Shown in pieces: positions 16,184-27,907 of a stretch of 64,000 nucleotides of DNA. Position 1 is the first letter of the stretch; the number at the start of each line of letters is the position of its first letter. The position numbers and the translations under genes were made by a program. The stretch spans positions 65,468-129,467 of the forward strand of contig JBQDEV010000010.1 in assembly GCA_052084925.1 (NCBI GenBank), given 5' to 3'. Source of the stretch: CmP2 sp052084925. Its GTDB lineage: Bacteria > Actinomycetota > Actinomycetes > Actinomycetales > Micrococcaceae. The notes under the pieces were generated by a model that had not been told where the DNA came from, made no database searches, and saw nothing but the letters and a program-made list of their open reading frames with translations.

Positions 16184-17846
16184 GTGGGGCGAGCGGGTTT
16201 CGCCCCGCACTCGTCGCCCCGGTCGCGGTGACCGACCTGGTGGAGCACCTGCGCGCTGAGGGGTACGCGGCGGAACTCGTCGGTGCGGCCGACGCCCAGG
16301 TCACCGGCATCGCCATGGACTCACGCAAAGTGATCGACGGTGACCTCTATGTCGGCGTCGGCGGTGCACGCCATCATGGCGCCGACTATGCCGGGACGGC
16401 AGCCGCCTCCGGCGCCCGTGCGGTGCTCACCGACGAGCGCGGCGCCGCGCGTCTGAGTGCAGACGGCGTGGAGCTGTCCATCATGGTGGTGGACGACGTG
16501 CGCGGTGCCCTCGGTGCGGCGTCGTCGCGTATCTACCGCAGCGACGAGGCCGCCGAGCTCTACGGGGTCACCGGCACCAACGGCAAGACCACCACCACCT
16601 ACTTCCTACGCTCCCTACTCGACGCGGATCAGCACACCGGGTTGATCGGCACCATCGAGATCCGGGCGGGAGAACGGGTCGTGCCTTCCGAATTCACCAC
16701 CCCCGAGGCCCCCGAGCTGCACGGACTGCTGATGTCGATGCAGCAGGACGGAATCACCGCGGTGGCCATGGAAGTGTCCTCGCACTCCATCAGCTACCGC
16801 CGGATCGCGGGACTGCGCTACCACGTGGCCGGGTTCACCAACCTGACCCAGGACCATCTGGATCTGCACGGCTCCATGCAGGAGTACTTCGAAACCAAGG
16901 CCGCGCTCTTCTCACCCCAGCGCTGCGACACCGCCGTCATCACACTCAACGCCACCGACGAACCCGAGCGCTGGGGCGAACGCATGGCACACCACGCGGT
17001 GGAGCACGGCACGGAGACCGTGACCCTCGACCTGGGGCCGGTCGCGGCCCGTCCGGCCGAGATCGACGCCGACTGGGTGCTGAACGACGTCATTCCGCAC
17101 GGTCTCGGGCACCGTTTCACCCTGCGTCACCGCGACGGAACCGTGCTGCAGGCCAGTGTGGGACTGCCCGGAGGCTTCAACGTCGCCAACGCGGCGCTGG
17201 CAGCTCTGATGGTGCTACACGGGCACCCCCGCGCCGAGTGGGGCAGCGTCATGAAGACCCTCGCTGAACAGCCCGGTCCCTTTGACAATGCCGTGCCGGG
17301 CCGTATGGAGGTCATCTCCGAACGGCCGGCCGGCATCGTGGACTTCGCGCACAACGCCGACGGTCTGTCGCAGGCGCTGAAAGCGGTACGGGGGAGTGGG
17401 AGGACCATTCTGGTCTTCGGTGCCACCGGGGAACGTGACGTGAGCAAGCGCCCCATCATGGGAACGGTCGCCGCTCGGGGTGCCGACGTCGTCATCGTCA
17501 CTGACGACGACCCGCATAACGAAGATCCGGCACCGATCCGACGCCAGGTCCTCGACGGCGCTCTCACCGTGCAGTCCGAGCAGCAACGGACCGGCGCGAC
17601 CGGCGTCGACGTTCTCGAGATCGAGCCGCGCGCTGCCGCCATTGAGGCCGCCGTCGCCCTCGCCGGCGCCGACGACGTGATCCTCGTGGCCGGTCGCGGA
17701 CACGAGACCATCCAGGACGTCGCCGGGGTCGCCGTCGCGCTCGATGATCGTGTCGAGCTCCGTCGCGCCTTGTCACATCACGGATGGATCACGACCCCCG
17801 CGGCCTCCACCACCGAGGGCCCCGATGACGGTATTCTCAACAAGTC

Positions 17847-17850
<4 letters not shown>
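16180..17850 (+). CDS. murE: UDP-MurNAc-tripeptide ligase MurE with a non-DNPR specificity motif
   Basis: A 556-residue ATP-dependent Mur ligase that adds the third stem-peptide residue. The P-loop GVTGTNGKTTTT is near residue 130 and the family block EVSSHSISYRR near 198. The diamino-acid pocket reads TDDDPHNEDPAPIR near residue 440. Meso-DAP enzymes carry DNPR at this point, while here Arg is replaced by His. This suggests L-lysine or another diamino acid rather than meso-DAP, but proof needs chemistry. It starts with GTG overlapping the ftsI stop and overlaps murF by 4 nt. Confidence 0.95.
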
Positions 17851-19288
<1,438 letters not shown>

Positions 19289-19292
<4 letters not shown>

Positions 19293-20392
19293 TCGGACTG
19301 CTGATCGGCGCCGTGATGGCGCTGGTGCTCACCATGGTGGGCACGCCGCTGTTCATCCGCCTGCTGGTGAAGAAGGGCTACGGCCAGTTCATCCGCGACG
19401 ATGGACCCACCACCCACAAGACCAAGCGAGGCACCCCCACCATGGGCGGCGCCGTCATCGTGCTCACCATGATCGTGGTCTACTTCCTGACGCACCTGAT
19501 TATGTCCGCGATGGGATTGGCCAATCCGGGGCCCACCGCCACGGGTCTGCTTTTGCTGCTACTCACCGCGGGCATGGGGCTCGTGGGCTTCCTCGACGAC
19601 TTCACGAAGATCTCCAAACAGCGCTCCCTGGGCCTCACCGCCTGGGCGAAAATCGTGCTGCAGGCCGTCGTCGGTATTACCTTCGCGGTCCTCGCCCTCA
19701 ACTTCCCCGACAGCAACGGGCTCACCCCGGCCTCCACCGCGATCTCGTTCGTGCGTGACACCCCCATCGACCTGGCCTTTGCCGGACCGGTGCTCGGGAT
19801 GATTCTCTTCGTCATCTGGTCGAACCTGATCACCACGGCGACGACGAATGCAGTGAACCTCACCGACGGTCTCGACGGGCTGGCCACCGGCGCCACCGCC
19901 ATGGTCACGGCCGCCTTCGGCCTGATCTCCCTGTTCCAGCTCAACCAGATGTGCGGCACCGCCGGTGCCGATGCTGGTTGCTACGTGGTGCGCGACCCCA
20001 TGGACCTCGCCCTGCTGGCCGCCATCCTCACCGGCTCCCTCATCGGATTCCTGTGGTGGAACACCGCTCCGGCGAAGATCTTCATGGGCGACACGGGATC
20101 ATTAGCTCTTGGCGGCGCGCTGGCCGGATTCGCCATCTTCTCCCGCACCGAGATCCTGCTCGTGGTGCTGGCCGGACTCATGGTCGCCATCGCCGCCTCC
20201 GTGATCATCCAGGTCGGCTACTTCAAGCTCTCCGGGGGTAAGCGGGTGTTCCTCATGGCCCCGCTGCAGCATCACTTCGAACTCAAGGGCTGGGCCGAGG
20301 TCACCGTTGTCGTGCGCTTCTGGCTCATCGGGCTGGTCTGCGTGATGGCGGGCATCGCCCTGTTCTACGGTGAGTGGGTGCTGCGCCAGTGA
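19289..20392 (+). CDS. mraY: Phospho-MurNAc-pentapeptide transferase MraY
   Basis: A 367-residue polytopic enzyme making lipid I from UDP-MurNAc-pentapeptide and undecaprenyl phosphate. About ten hydrophobic segments are seen. Catalytic Asp-rich blocks include GFLDDFTK (about residue 110), NLTDGLDGLATG (about 190) and FMGDTGSLALGG (about 267), followed by the PLQHHFE loop. The ATG at 19289 overlaps the murF stop, which makes it the natural start even though a longer in-frame extension exists. Its stop overlaps the murD GTG. Confidence 0.97.
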
Positions 20393-21903
20393 CCGACCAG
20401 TCCGCCGCCACCGGCACATCGCTCGATCACCTCCGCCGCTGGGATGACGACTGGTCCACGCTCAGTGTCCTCGTCACCGGGATGGGCGTCACCGGGTTCT
20501 CCGTTGCCGATACTCTGGCTGAGCTCGGCGCCAGCGTGACCGTCGTCGACGGAAACGACACCCCGGATCACCGTGCGAAAGCAGACACGCTGCGCATCCT
20601 GGGCTGCACGGTCCGCCTCGGACCCGATGCCGTGAGAAGCCTGGCCGGCGCCCTCGATACCCCGCCGGACCTGGTGGTGACCTCACCCGGATGGCGCCCG
20701 GACCAGCCGCTGCTCTCCGACGCGGCCGCCGCCGACATTCCCATCTGGGGAGAAGTTGAGCTTGCCTGGCGACTCCGCACCCGCGAGGGGAAGAAGACGG
20801 CCGAGTGGATCGTGCTGACCGGCACCAACGGCAAGACCACCACGGTCACCATGGCCGAATCCATGCTGCGGGCTGCCGGACTCGAAGCCGTGGCCTGCGG
20901 CAATGTCGGTACCCCCATCCTGGACGCCATCCGCCGGCCCGAACCCTATGACGTGCTGGCCATTGAGCTCTCCAGCTTCCAGCTGCACTGGACCCACCAC
21001 ATCGAACCAGCCGCCTCAGCTGTCCTGAATCTGGCCGAGGATCACGTCGACTGGCACGGCAGCTTCGAGGGCTACGCCGCCGACAAGGCGAAGATTTACG
21101 AGAACACCCGACTGGCCTGCGTGTTCAACGAGCAGGAGCCCGCGACCCTGCACATGGTGGAGAACGCCGACGTGCAGGAGGGCTGCCGCGCCATCTCCTT
21201 CACCACCGACACCCCCGGTCGCTCCATGGTCGGCATCGTCGATGACCTGCTCGTTGACCGCGCCTACCTCCAGGACCGGGCCACCCAGGCCCTGGAATTG
21301 GCCAGCATCTCCGATATCGGTACCCTGGCCCCGCGCCACCAGGTCGCCAACGCCCTGGCTGCTGCCGCGCTGGTACGAGCCCTGGACGTGCCCGCCGAGG
21401 CCGTGCGGGAGGGGCTGCGCCGCTTCGACGGCGGCGATCATCGACTCCAACTCGTCGCCAAAGCCGACGACGTGCTGTGGATCAACGACTCCAAGGCCAC
21501 CAACCCGCACGCTGCGGCCGCCGCCCTGGGCTCCTTCACCTCCGTGGTGTGGATCGCGGGCGGACTGCCCAAGGGCGTGGACTACGACCCTCTCATCCAA
21601 GCCCACGGGCATCGGCTGCGAGCCGTCGTGCTCATCGGCCAGGACTCCTCCGAGTTGGCTGGGAGCCTGGCACGACACGCACCACAGATCCCCGTTGAGC
21701 CAGCTCAGGTGGGAGACACTGAGGACGGATCGGCGGCGATGGAGTCCGCGGTGCGACGAGCAGACGGCCTCGCCGCGCCCGGCGACGTCGTGCTGCTGGC
21801 ACCCGCGGCAGCATCCATGGACCAATTCAGGTCCTATGCACACCGCGGGGAGGCGTTCATCGACGCCGTCGCCCGCCTGATGGAGACCAAAGACCTGACC
21901 TGA
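20389..21903 (+). CDS. murD: UDP-MurNAc-L-alanine-D-glutamate ligase
   Basis: A 504-residue Mur ligase that adds D-glutamate. The Rossmann-like first domain has VLVTGMGVTGFSVADTLAELG, the P-loop VLTGTNGKTTTVTM is near residue 145, and the third domain has NDSKATNPHAA near 370. The GTG at 20389 overlaps the mraY stop by 4 nt and is preferred to codons further upstream. It is followed by a 22-nt gap to ftsW, the first non-overlapping junction since ftsI. Confidence 0.96.
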   Translation: MTDQSAATGTSLDHLRRWDDDWSTLSVLVTGMGVTGFSVADTLAELGASVTVVDGNDTPDHRAKADTLRILGCTVRLGPDAVRSLAGALDTPPDLVVTSPGWRPDQPLLSDAAAADIPIWGEVELAWRLRTREGKKTAEWIVLTGTNGKTTTVTMAESMLRAAGLEAVACGNVGTPILDAIRRPEPYDVLAIELSSFQLHWTHHIEPAASAVLNLAEDHVDWHGSFEGYAADKAKIYENTRLACVFNEQEPATLHMVENADVQEGCRAISFTTDTPGRSMVGIVDDLLVDRAYLQDRATQALELASISDIGTLAPRHQVANALAAAALVRALDVPAEAVREGLRRFDGGDHRLQLVAKADDVLWINDSKATNPHAAAAALGSFTSVVWIAGGLPKGVDYDPLIQAHGHRLRAVVLIGQDSSELAGSLARHAPQIPVEPAQVGDTEDGSAAMESAVRRADGLAAPGDVVLLAPAAASMDQFRSYAHRGEAFIDAVARLMETKDLT

Positions 21904-21925
21904 ACCGGCACACGAAGGAGCGCAT

Positions 21926-23143
21926 ATGACCAGCACGCGCCCGCGGTGGTGGCAGCGGCTCTGGGGTTGGGTCGAAGGGACACAGGCGTCACGCACCTCC
22001 TACTTCCTCATCGTCGCCTCGACGCTCGCGCTGACGGCGATCGGCGTCATCATGGTGCTCTCGGCCTCCTCGGTCGAGAACATCGGCGGTCAGGGGTCCT
22101 ACGCCTCCCTGACCAGCCAGGGCGTTTACGCGGTGGTGGGTTTGGCCCTGATGTTCTGGCTCAGCCGGTGGCGACCCGAGACGCTACGGCGCTACGCCTG
22201 GATCCTGCTCATCGCCGCCGTCATCCTGCTCATCCTGGTGTTCACGCCGCTGGGCCGGGAAATCAACGGCAACCGGAACTGGATCTTCATCGGTGGATTC
22301 TCCTTCCAGCCTTCCGAGGCCGCGAAGCTGGCGCTGGCCGTCTGGGGTGCCCACATCCTCGCCGTCAAGGAGCGTCTGCTCACCAGTTTCTGGCACGCCG
22401 TGATCCCGCTGGTCCCCGTCGGCGGGCTGATCGCGCTGCTCGTGATCCTCGGCCGCGACCTCGGCACCGTGCTGGTGCTGCTCACCGTGCTGGCGTCGCT
22501 GCTGTTCACCGTCGGATTGCGATTGCGGTACCTATTCGCCGGCGGTGCGCTCGGGCTGGTGATCGTGGCCGCGGCCACGCTGACCTCCGAGAACCGCCGG
22601 GTGCGCATTGACGCGTGGATGGGGCAATGCGATCACGTTACCGACCCCTGCTACCAGTACGAGCACGGGATGTACGCGTTGGCCACCGGCGGCTGGTGGG
22701 GCGCGGGGCTGGGGCAGTCCCGACAGAAGTGGTCGTACATCCCCGAAGCCGAGAACGACTTCATCTTCACCATCCTGGGGGAGGAGCTGGGCCTGATCGG
22801 AGCCCTGCTGGTGATCGGGCTGTTCGTGGCCCTGACCATCGGCATGTTCCGGGTGGCCTACCGGGCGGACAACCTGTTCGTGCGCGTCTGCACCGGTGCG
22901 ATCATGGCCTGGCTGATCGGGCAGGCCTTCCTCAACATCGCCATGGTCACCGGCCTGCTGCCGGTGATCGGTGTGCCGCTACCCTTCATCTCCGCCGGCG
23001 GTTCGGCACTCATGATGGCACTGATGGCGGTCGGAGTGGTGCTCAGCTTCGCCCGCGAAGAACGGCGCAGGGCGCTCCAGGACAGCCCCACCTCCTCGAC
23101 AGCGCCCTCGACAACGACCTCGAAAAAAGGCACGGTGGCATGA
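21926..23143 (+). CDS. ftsW: Septal peptidoglycan glycosyltransferase FtsW (SEDS family)
   Basis: A 405-residue SEDS protein with about ten membrane segments that polymerises lipid II at the septum together with FtsI. Diagnostic features are GREINGNRNWIFIGGFSFQPSE (residues about 109-130), the catalytic loop region GRDLGTVLVLL, GGWWGAGLGQS and the C-terminal LPVIGVPLPFISAGGSA block. An AGGAG lies 6 nt before the ATG. The C-terminus has a Thr/Ser-rich cytosolic tail. The stop overlaps the murG start. Confidence 0.96.
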   Translation: MTSTRPRWWQRLWGWVEGTQASRTSYFLIVASTLALTAIGVIMVLSASSVENIGGQGSYASLTSQGVYAVVGLALMFWLSRWRPETLRRYAWILLIAAVILLILVFTPLGREINGNRNWIFIGGFSFQPSEAAKLALAVWGAHILAVKERLLTSFWHAVIPLVPVGGLIALLVILGRDLGTVLVLLTVLASLLFTVGLRLRYLFAGGALGLVIVAAATLTSENRRVRIDAWMGQCDHVTDPCYQYEHGMYALATGGWWGAGLGQSRQKWSYIPEAENDFIFTILGEELGLIGALLVIGLFVALTIGMFRVAYRADNLFVRVCTGAIMAWLIGQAFLNIAMVTGLLPVIGVPLPFISAGGSALMMALMAVGVVLSFAREERRRALQDSPTSSTAPSTTTSKKGTVA

Positions 23144-24252
23144 TGACGACGCTCCATGTGGTGATGGCTGGCGGCGGTACCGCGGGGCACATCGCCCCGA
23201 TGATCGCGATGGCGAGGGCCCTGCAGCGGGCCTCCGATGTCGAGGTCACGATGGTCGGCACCGCTTCCGGAATGGAAACTGACCTGGTCCCCGCCGCGGG
23301 CTACCCGCTGGCCACCATCGAGCGGGTGCCGATGCCGCGCCGCCCCAACCTGGATCTCGTACGGCTGCCGGTACGGATGCGCGCAGCCATCCGACAGGCC
23401 CGTCAGATCATCCTGGACGCCCGGGCTGATGTGGTTGTCGGAGTCGGAGGCTACGTGTCCACCCCCGTCTACCTGGCGGCGCGCCGCCTCGGCGTCCCCG
23501 TCGTCGTCCACGAGGCCAACGTCCGCGCCGGACTAGCCAACCGAGTCGGCGCACGCGGGGCTGCCGTCGTGGGAACTGCTTTCGACCGCACACAGCTGCC
23601 CGGCTCACAGCACGTCGGCATGCCCCTGCGCACGGAGATCAGCCAGCTGGACCGCTCCCCGCAGGCGCGCGCTGCCGCCCGCCTTGCCCTGGGTCTGGAC
23701 CCCGAGCGGACCACCCTGGTGGTCACCGGCGGATCCTCCGGCGCGCTCGCGATGAACCGGGCGATCACCGGTGCCCTCGCCGAACTTGCCGAGCACGCGC
23801 AGATCCTGCACCTGACCGGTCGCGGCAAGACCGTGCTCAACGACGAGGGCGAACCGCTTCAGGCCCCGGGATACCACCAGCACGAATTCGTGGACGGGCT
23901 CGAACAGGTCTACGCCGCCGCCGACCTCGTCGTGGCCCGGGCCGGGTCGGGCACGGTGTGCGAGCTCGCCGCCGTCGGTCTGCCCTCGGTGCTCGTGCCC
24001 CTGCCGATCGGCAACGGCGAGCAGTCCCTGAACGCTCAAGACCTCGTGGACGCCGAGGCCGCGCTGAGAGTGGACGACGACGCCTTCACCGCCTCGTGGG
24101 TCAAAGAGCACCTGCCCGCCGTGTTGGGAGACCGGGCCAGGCTCGATAAGATGGCTCAGGCCGCCCATGCACTCGGCATCCGCGACGCGGACGAGAGAAT
24201 GGCACGGCTCATTTCCGAGGCAGCGACGACTCGAGGGGGCGAGCATGACTGA
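23140..24252 (+). CDS. murG: UDP-GlcNAc:lipid I GlcNAc transferase MurG
   Basis: A 370-residue GT-B glycosyltransferase converting lipid I to lipid II at the inner membrane face. The N-terminal MAGGGTAGHIAP loop, the second G-loop GVGGYVSTP near residue 105 and the C-terminal donor site ARAGSGTVCELAAVGLPSVLVP near 270 are intact, as is the QSLNAQDL segment. The start is one of two adjacent ATGs at 23140 and 23143; the first overlaps the ftsW stop. Sequence upstream in the same frame lies inside ftsW and shows no MurG homology. Confidence 0.96.
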   Translation: MMTTLHVVMAGGGTAGHIAPMIAMARALQRASDVEVTMVGTASGMETDLVPAAGYPLATIERVPMPRRPNLDLVRLPVRMRAAIRQARQIILDARADVVVGVGGYVSTPVYLAARRLGVPVVVHEANVRAGLANRVGARGAAVVGTAFDRTQLPGSQHVGMPLRTEISQLDRSPQARAAARLALGLDPERTTLVVTGGSSGALAMNRAITGALAELAEHAQILHLTGRGKTVLNDEGEPLQAPGYHQHEFVDGLEQVYAAADLVVARAGSGTVCELAAVGLPSVLVPLPIGNGEQSLNAQDLVDAEAALRVDDDAFTASWVKEHLPAVLGDRARLDKMAQAAHALGIRDADERMARLISEAATTRGGEHD

Positions 24253-25696
24253 TCGGTCGAAGGACCCAGCCGGGCTGGGTGATCTTCACCACGTCCACCT
24301 CCTGGGCATCGGCGGTGTCGGCGTGTCCGGAATCGCTCGCATCATGGCTGCCCAGGGCGTCACCGTCTCCGGGACGGATGCGAAGGACCTGCCCATCCTC
24401 GCCCAGCTGAGTGAACTCGGCGTCACCACCGCCGTCGGCTACGACGCAGCGAACTTGGACCGAGCCGAAGCGGCCACCGGCACCACGATCGACGCCGTCA
24501 TCGCCTCCTCCATCGCCGGCCCCGGCAACCCCGAGCACGACGCCGCCGTTCAGCGCGGGATCCCCGTCGTCCACCGCTCCCAGGGCCTGGCCCACACCAT
24601 GGCCGGACACCGGGTTCTGGCCGTGGCCGGCACCCACGGGAAGACGACCACCTCCTCCATGGCAGCCATGGCTTTCACCCACGCCGAGGCGGATCCGACC
24701 TTCGCGGTCGGTGCTGCGGTGGCCGGACTGGGGGTGAACGCTGCCGCTGGTGCGGGGGACTGGTTCATCGCCGAGGCGGATGAATCCGACGGCACCCTGC
24801 TCAACTATCGTCCCGAGATCTCGATCATCACCAACGTCGAACCCGACCATCTCGACCATTACGGTAGCGCCGAAGCCGTGCACCAGGTGTTCCGGGACTT
24901 CTCCGCCCTCACCACCGGCACAGTCATCCTGTGCGCCGATGACGCCGGCGCCGCCGCACTGGCGGCACAGCTACGCGACCCCGACGACGACACGGTGACT
25001 ACCGCAGCGCGGGTGCTGACCTACGGTGAATCCGAGAGCGCCGATCTGCGACTGCTCGCCACCCAACTGCGCGACGCCGGACAGGAACTGACCCTGCACT
25101 ACCGGGAGCAGACCTACACCCTCGTGCTGCGCGTCCCCGGCGTGCACAACGGGCTCAACGCCATGGCCGTGCTGCTGGCCGGACTCACCGCCGGACTCGA
25201 GACCGAGGCGCTGATTGCGGGCCTCGAGCGCTTCCAAGGCACTGCCCGTCGCTTCGAGACCCACGGGACAGTCAACGACATTCGCGTCATCGACGATTAC
25301 GCCCACCATCCCACCGAGGTGCGCGCCGCGATCCGGGCGGCCAAGACCGTCGCCGCCGGTGCCCGCGTCCACGTCATCTTCCAGCCGCACCTGTTCAGTC
25401 GCACCCGCGACTTCGCCGACGGATTCGCAGCCGCCCTCTCTGAGGCCGATACCGCCCGGGTGCTCGAGATCTACCCGGCACGCGAGACGCCGATTCCCGG
25501 TGTCACCGCCGACATCATCTCGGCCCAGCTGCCCGCGACCTACCCGCTTGGGCGCGAGGTGGCGACCCCCGACGCCGCCGTTGCCTCGGTCCGCACCGTC
25601 GCTGCCGCGGGAGATATCATCCTGACCATGGGCGCCGGCGACGTCAACCAGTTGGCTCCCCGTCTTCTCGAGTCCCTCGGCGACGGGTCAGCATGA
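24245..25696 (+). CDS. murC: UDP-MurNAc-L-alanine ligase
   Basis: A 483-residue Mur ligase that adds L-alanine to UDP-MurNAc. The N-terminal LLGIGGVGVSGIARIM Rossmann motif, the P-loop AVAGTHGKTTTSSM near residue 127, EADESDGTLL near 178 and the C-terminal DDYAHHPTEVRAAI block are present. The ATG at 24245 lies 8 nt inside the end of murG and follows a GAGGGGGC ribosome site. The order murG-murC-ftsQ is the usual actinobacterial one. Confidence 0.96.
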   Translation: MTDRSKDPAGLGDLHHVHLLGIGGVGVSGIARIMAAQGVTVSGTDAKDLPILAQLSELGVTTAVGYDAANLDRAEAATGTTIDAVIASSIAGPGNPEHDAAVQRGIPVVHRSQGLAHTMAGHRVLAVAGTHGKTTTSSMAAMAFTHAEADPTFAVGAAVAGLGVNAAAGAGDWFIAEADESDGTLLNYRPEISIITNVEPDHLDHYGSAEAVHQVFRDFSALTTGTVILCADDAGAAALAAQLRDPDDDTVTTAARVLTYGESESADLRLLATQLRDAGQELTLHYREQTYTLVLRVPGVHNGLNAMAVLLAGLTAGLETEALIAGLERFQGTARRFETHGTVNDIRVIDDYAHHPTEVRAAIRAAKTVAAGARVHVIFQPHLFSRTRDFADGFAAALSEADTARVLEIYPARETPIPGVTADIISAQLPATYPLGREVATPDAAVASVRTVAAAGDIILTMGAGDVNQLAPRLLESLGDGSA

Positions 25697-26535
25697 CCCA
25701 TCGCACCGACACGGGCACGTCCCGGCGGCGCTCAGAACCGATCACCGCCACTGCTTCCGGCCTGGTCCAGCCACGGGGCCCGGAGGTCGTGTCGTTCCCG
25801 GAGACCGAGCGCGAGCGTCGCCGACGCCTCCGGCGCAAGGGATTCTGGGCCGCCGGAGCGGTTGTCCTGATGTTGGCCGTGCTCGCCGCGGTGGTGTACT
25901 TCTCGCCGCTACTGGCCATCAAGCACTTGCGGATCGACGGCACCGACCTGCTCCCCGCCACCCAGGCGCAGTCGATGCTGGAGCCGGTCGTTGGCAAGCC
26001 ACTGCCGCAGGTCGGAGACGACACCGTGAGCGAACTGTTGCTGGAGAACCCGGCCGTCGAGTCCGTCACCACCCGCGCGGAGCCACCGGATACCCTCGTG
26101 GTCGACATCCATGAGCACCCACCCGTCGCCATGGCCCCCACGGTCGACGACGACGAGGGCAACTCCCAGTACGTGCTCTTCAACACCCACGGCACCGAGC
26201 TGACCGTGCTCTCCGCCTCCGCCGCCCAGCCCTACGACCTGCCCGTGGTCTCCTCGGCCGACGACGTGACGGACCAGGAACTGTTCAACACCATTACCGA
26301 GGTGCTCGGTGGATTGCCCGAAGAGATCCTCAAACAAGTCCGCTCGGCCTCCGGCGACACGGTCGACTCCGTGGTGCTGAGCCTGCATAATGGTCGGACC
26401 GTGCTGTGGGGCAACGCGGAGGATCCGGAGAAGAAGGCGGCGGTGCTCTCCGCGCTGCTGACCATCGAGGACGACGACGAAGAACCTATTGCTGAGTACG
26501 ACGTGTCGACGCCGGATCACCCGGTCACCCGGTGA
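25693..26535 (+). CDS. ftsQ: Divisome protein FtsQ
   Basis: A 280-residue bitopic membrane protein. The cytosolic tail is basic around residues 37-52 (ERERRRRLRRKG) and leads into one helix near 53-74. Next comes a POTRA domain beginning IKHLRIDGTDLLP and then the FtsQ domain with ENPAVESVTTRAEPPDTLVVDIHEHPPVA. FtsQ scaffolds FtsL/FtsB outside the membrane. The start overlaps the murC stop by 4 nt. It ends the overlapping operon; a 184-nt gap with its own signals precedes ftsZ. Confidence 0.95.
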   Translation: MTHRTDTGTSRRRSEPITATASGLVQPRGPEVVSFPETERERRRRLRRKGFWAAGAVVLMLAVLAAVVYFSPLLAIKHLRIDGTDLLPATQAQSMLEPVVGKPLPQVGDDTVSELLLENPAVESVTTRAEPPDTLVVDIHEHPPVAMAPTVDDDEGNSQYVLFNTHGTELTVLSASAAQPYDLPVVSSADDVTDQELFNTITEVLGGLPEEILKQVRSASGDTVDSVVLSLHNGRTVLWGNAEDPEKKAAVLSALLTIEDDDEEPIAEYDVSTPDHPVTR

Positions 26536-26600
26536 GACTCTGTTCACGACACGCGCACCACGGTGGTTGGTCATTTCGAGCGCTCAACGTACCGTTTTGA

Positions 26601-26719
26601 TTAGAAGAACTTGAGTCGTCGACAACCTTAAACCTGGGGTTGAAACCTAGCGACTACAAGGGCACCGAGCAGATTTAGCACAACGATTCAGCATCAACAG
26701 CGAGCAAGGGAATCTCATC
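26601..26719 (+). promoter_or_regulatory. ftsZ upstream region with AAACCT direct repeat
   Basis: The gap before ftsZ is AT-richer than its surroundings and should hold ftsZ promoters separate from the upstream operon. AAACCT occurs at 26630-26635 and again at 26643-26648, flanking GGGGTTG, so the element also has AACC/GGTT dyad symmetry. TTGAGT (26611) and TTAAAC (26628) are possible promoter hexamers, though their 11-bp spacing is poor. Ribosome site AAGGGA precedes the GTG start. Confidence 0.4.
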
Positions 26720-27907
26720 GTGGCATCACCCCAAAACTACCTGGCCGTCATCAAGGTCGTCGGCGTCGGCGGCGGCGGCGTGAACGCGGTCAACCGCATG
26801 ATCGAAGTTGGACTGCGCGGAGTCGAGTTCATCGCGATCAACACGGATGCCCAGGCGTTGCTGATGTCCTCGGCTGACGTCAAGCTCGATGTCGGCCGCG
26901 AGCTGACTCGCGGTCTCGGCGCCGGCGCGGACCCTGAGGTGGGCCGCCAGGCCGCTGAGGATCACGCCACCGAGATCGAGGACGCACTCAAGGGCGCCGA
27001 CATGGTCTTCGTCACCGCCGGTGAGGGCGGCGGCACCGGTACCGGTGGCGCTCCCGTCGTGGCGCGCGTGGCGCGTTCGCTGGGCGCTCTGACCATCGGT
27101 GTCGTCACCCGCCCCTTCACCTTCGAGGGCCGGCGTCGCGCGACCTCTGCCGAGAACGGCATCGAGGCCCTGCGCGATGAAGTCGACACCCTGATCGTCA
27201 TCCCGAACGACCGCCTGCTCTCGGTCTCCGACCGCTCCATCTCCGTGATGGAAGCCTTTGAGCTGGCCGACCAGGTGCTGCTCTCGGGTGTCCAGGGCAT
27301 CACCGACCTGATCACCACTGCAGGGCTCATCAACCTCGACTTCGCCGATGTGAAGTCCGTGATGCAGGGTGCGGGCTCCGCACTGATGGGCATTGGCGCC
27401 GCGCAGGGTGAGGACCGCGCGATCAAGGCGACCGAGGCGGCTATTGCCTCGCCGCTGCTTGAAGCCTCGATTGACGGCGCGCACGGCGTGCTGCTGTCCA
27501 TTCAGGGCGGCTCCGATCTCGGCCTGTTCGAGATCAACGAGGCCGCGCGCATGGTCCAGGAGGTCGCCCACCCCGAGGCCAACATCATCTTCGGCGCCGT
27601 CATCTCGGACAACCTCGGCGACGAGGTCCGGGTGACTGTGATCGCCGCCGGTTTCGACGCCGTGGACCCCCTCAATGAGGCACCGGCCAAGCCCGTTGTC
27701 TCCGCAGTGCCCGCACAGAACTCAGCGTCCGCCCACTCCACGAACTCTGCGGCTGCGGCACAGGAAGCACCGGCTGTGGCACCCGTCGCCCCGGAGGAGC
27801 CAACCCCGCTGCCCGACAACGTCCAGGAACCCGACGTCGCCACGGTCACCGAGACCAGCCAGGGCCGTCGCCAGGACGATCTGGACGTCCCCGATTTCCT
27901 GAAGTGA
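26720..27907 (+). CDS. ftsZ: Cell division GTPase FtsZ
   Basis: A 395-residue tubulin homologue forming the division ring. The tubulin signature GGGTGTGGAPVVA is near residue 105. N-terminal GVGGGGVNAVNRM, the T7 loop NLDFADVKSVM near 207 and other GTPase blocks are intact. An Ala/Pro-rich linker leads to a C-terminal peptide ending DDLDVPDFLK, the conserved tail that binds SepF and other partners. The GTG at 26720 is the start. The stop overlaps the pgeF GTG by 4 nt. Confidence 0.98.
   Translation: MASPQNYLAVIKVVGVGGGGVNAVNRMIEVGLRGVEFIAINTDAQALLMSSADVKLDVGRELTRGLGAGADPEVGRQAAEDHATEIEDALKGADMVFVTAGEGGGTGTGGAPVVARVARSLGALTIGVVTRPFTFEGRRRATSAENGIEALRDEVDTLIVIPNDRLLSVSDRSISVMEAFELADQVLLSGVQGITDLITTAGLINLDFADVKSVMQGAGSALMGIGAAQGEDRAIKATEAAIASPLLEASIDGAHGVLLSIQGGSDLGLFEINEAARMVQEVAHPEANIIFGAVISDNLGDEVRVTVIAAGFDAVDPLNEAPAKPVVSAVPAQNSASAHSTNSAAAAQEAPAVAPVAPEEPTPLPDNVQEPDVATVTETSQGRRQDDLDVPDFLK

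Noticed and set aside
22615..23139. In-frame extension upstream of murG
   Set aside because: It lies wholly inside ftsW in another frame. MurG homology begins at the ATG at 23140.
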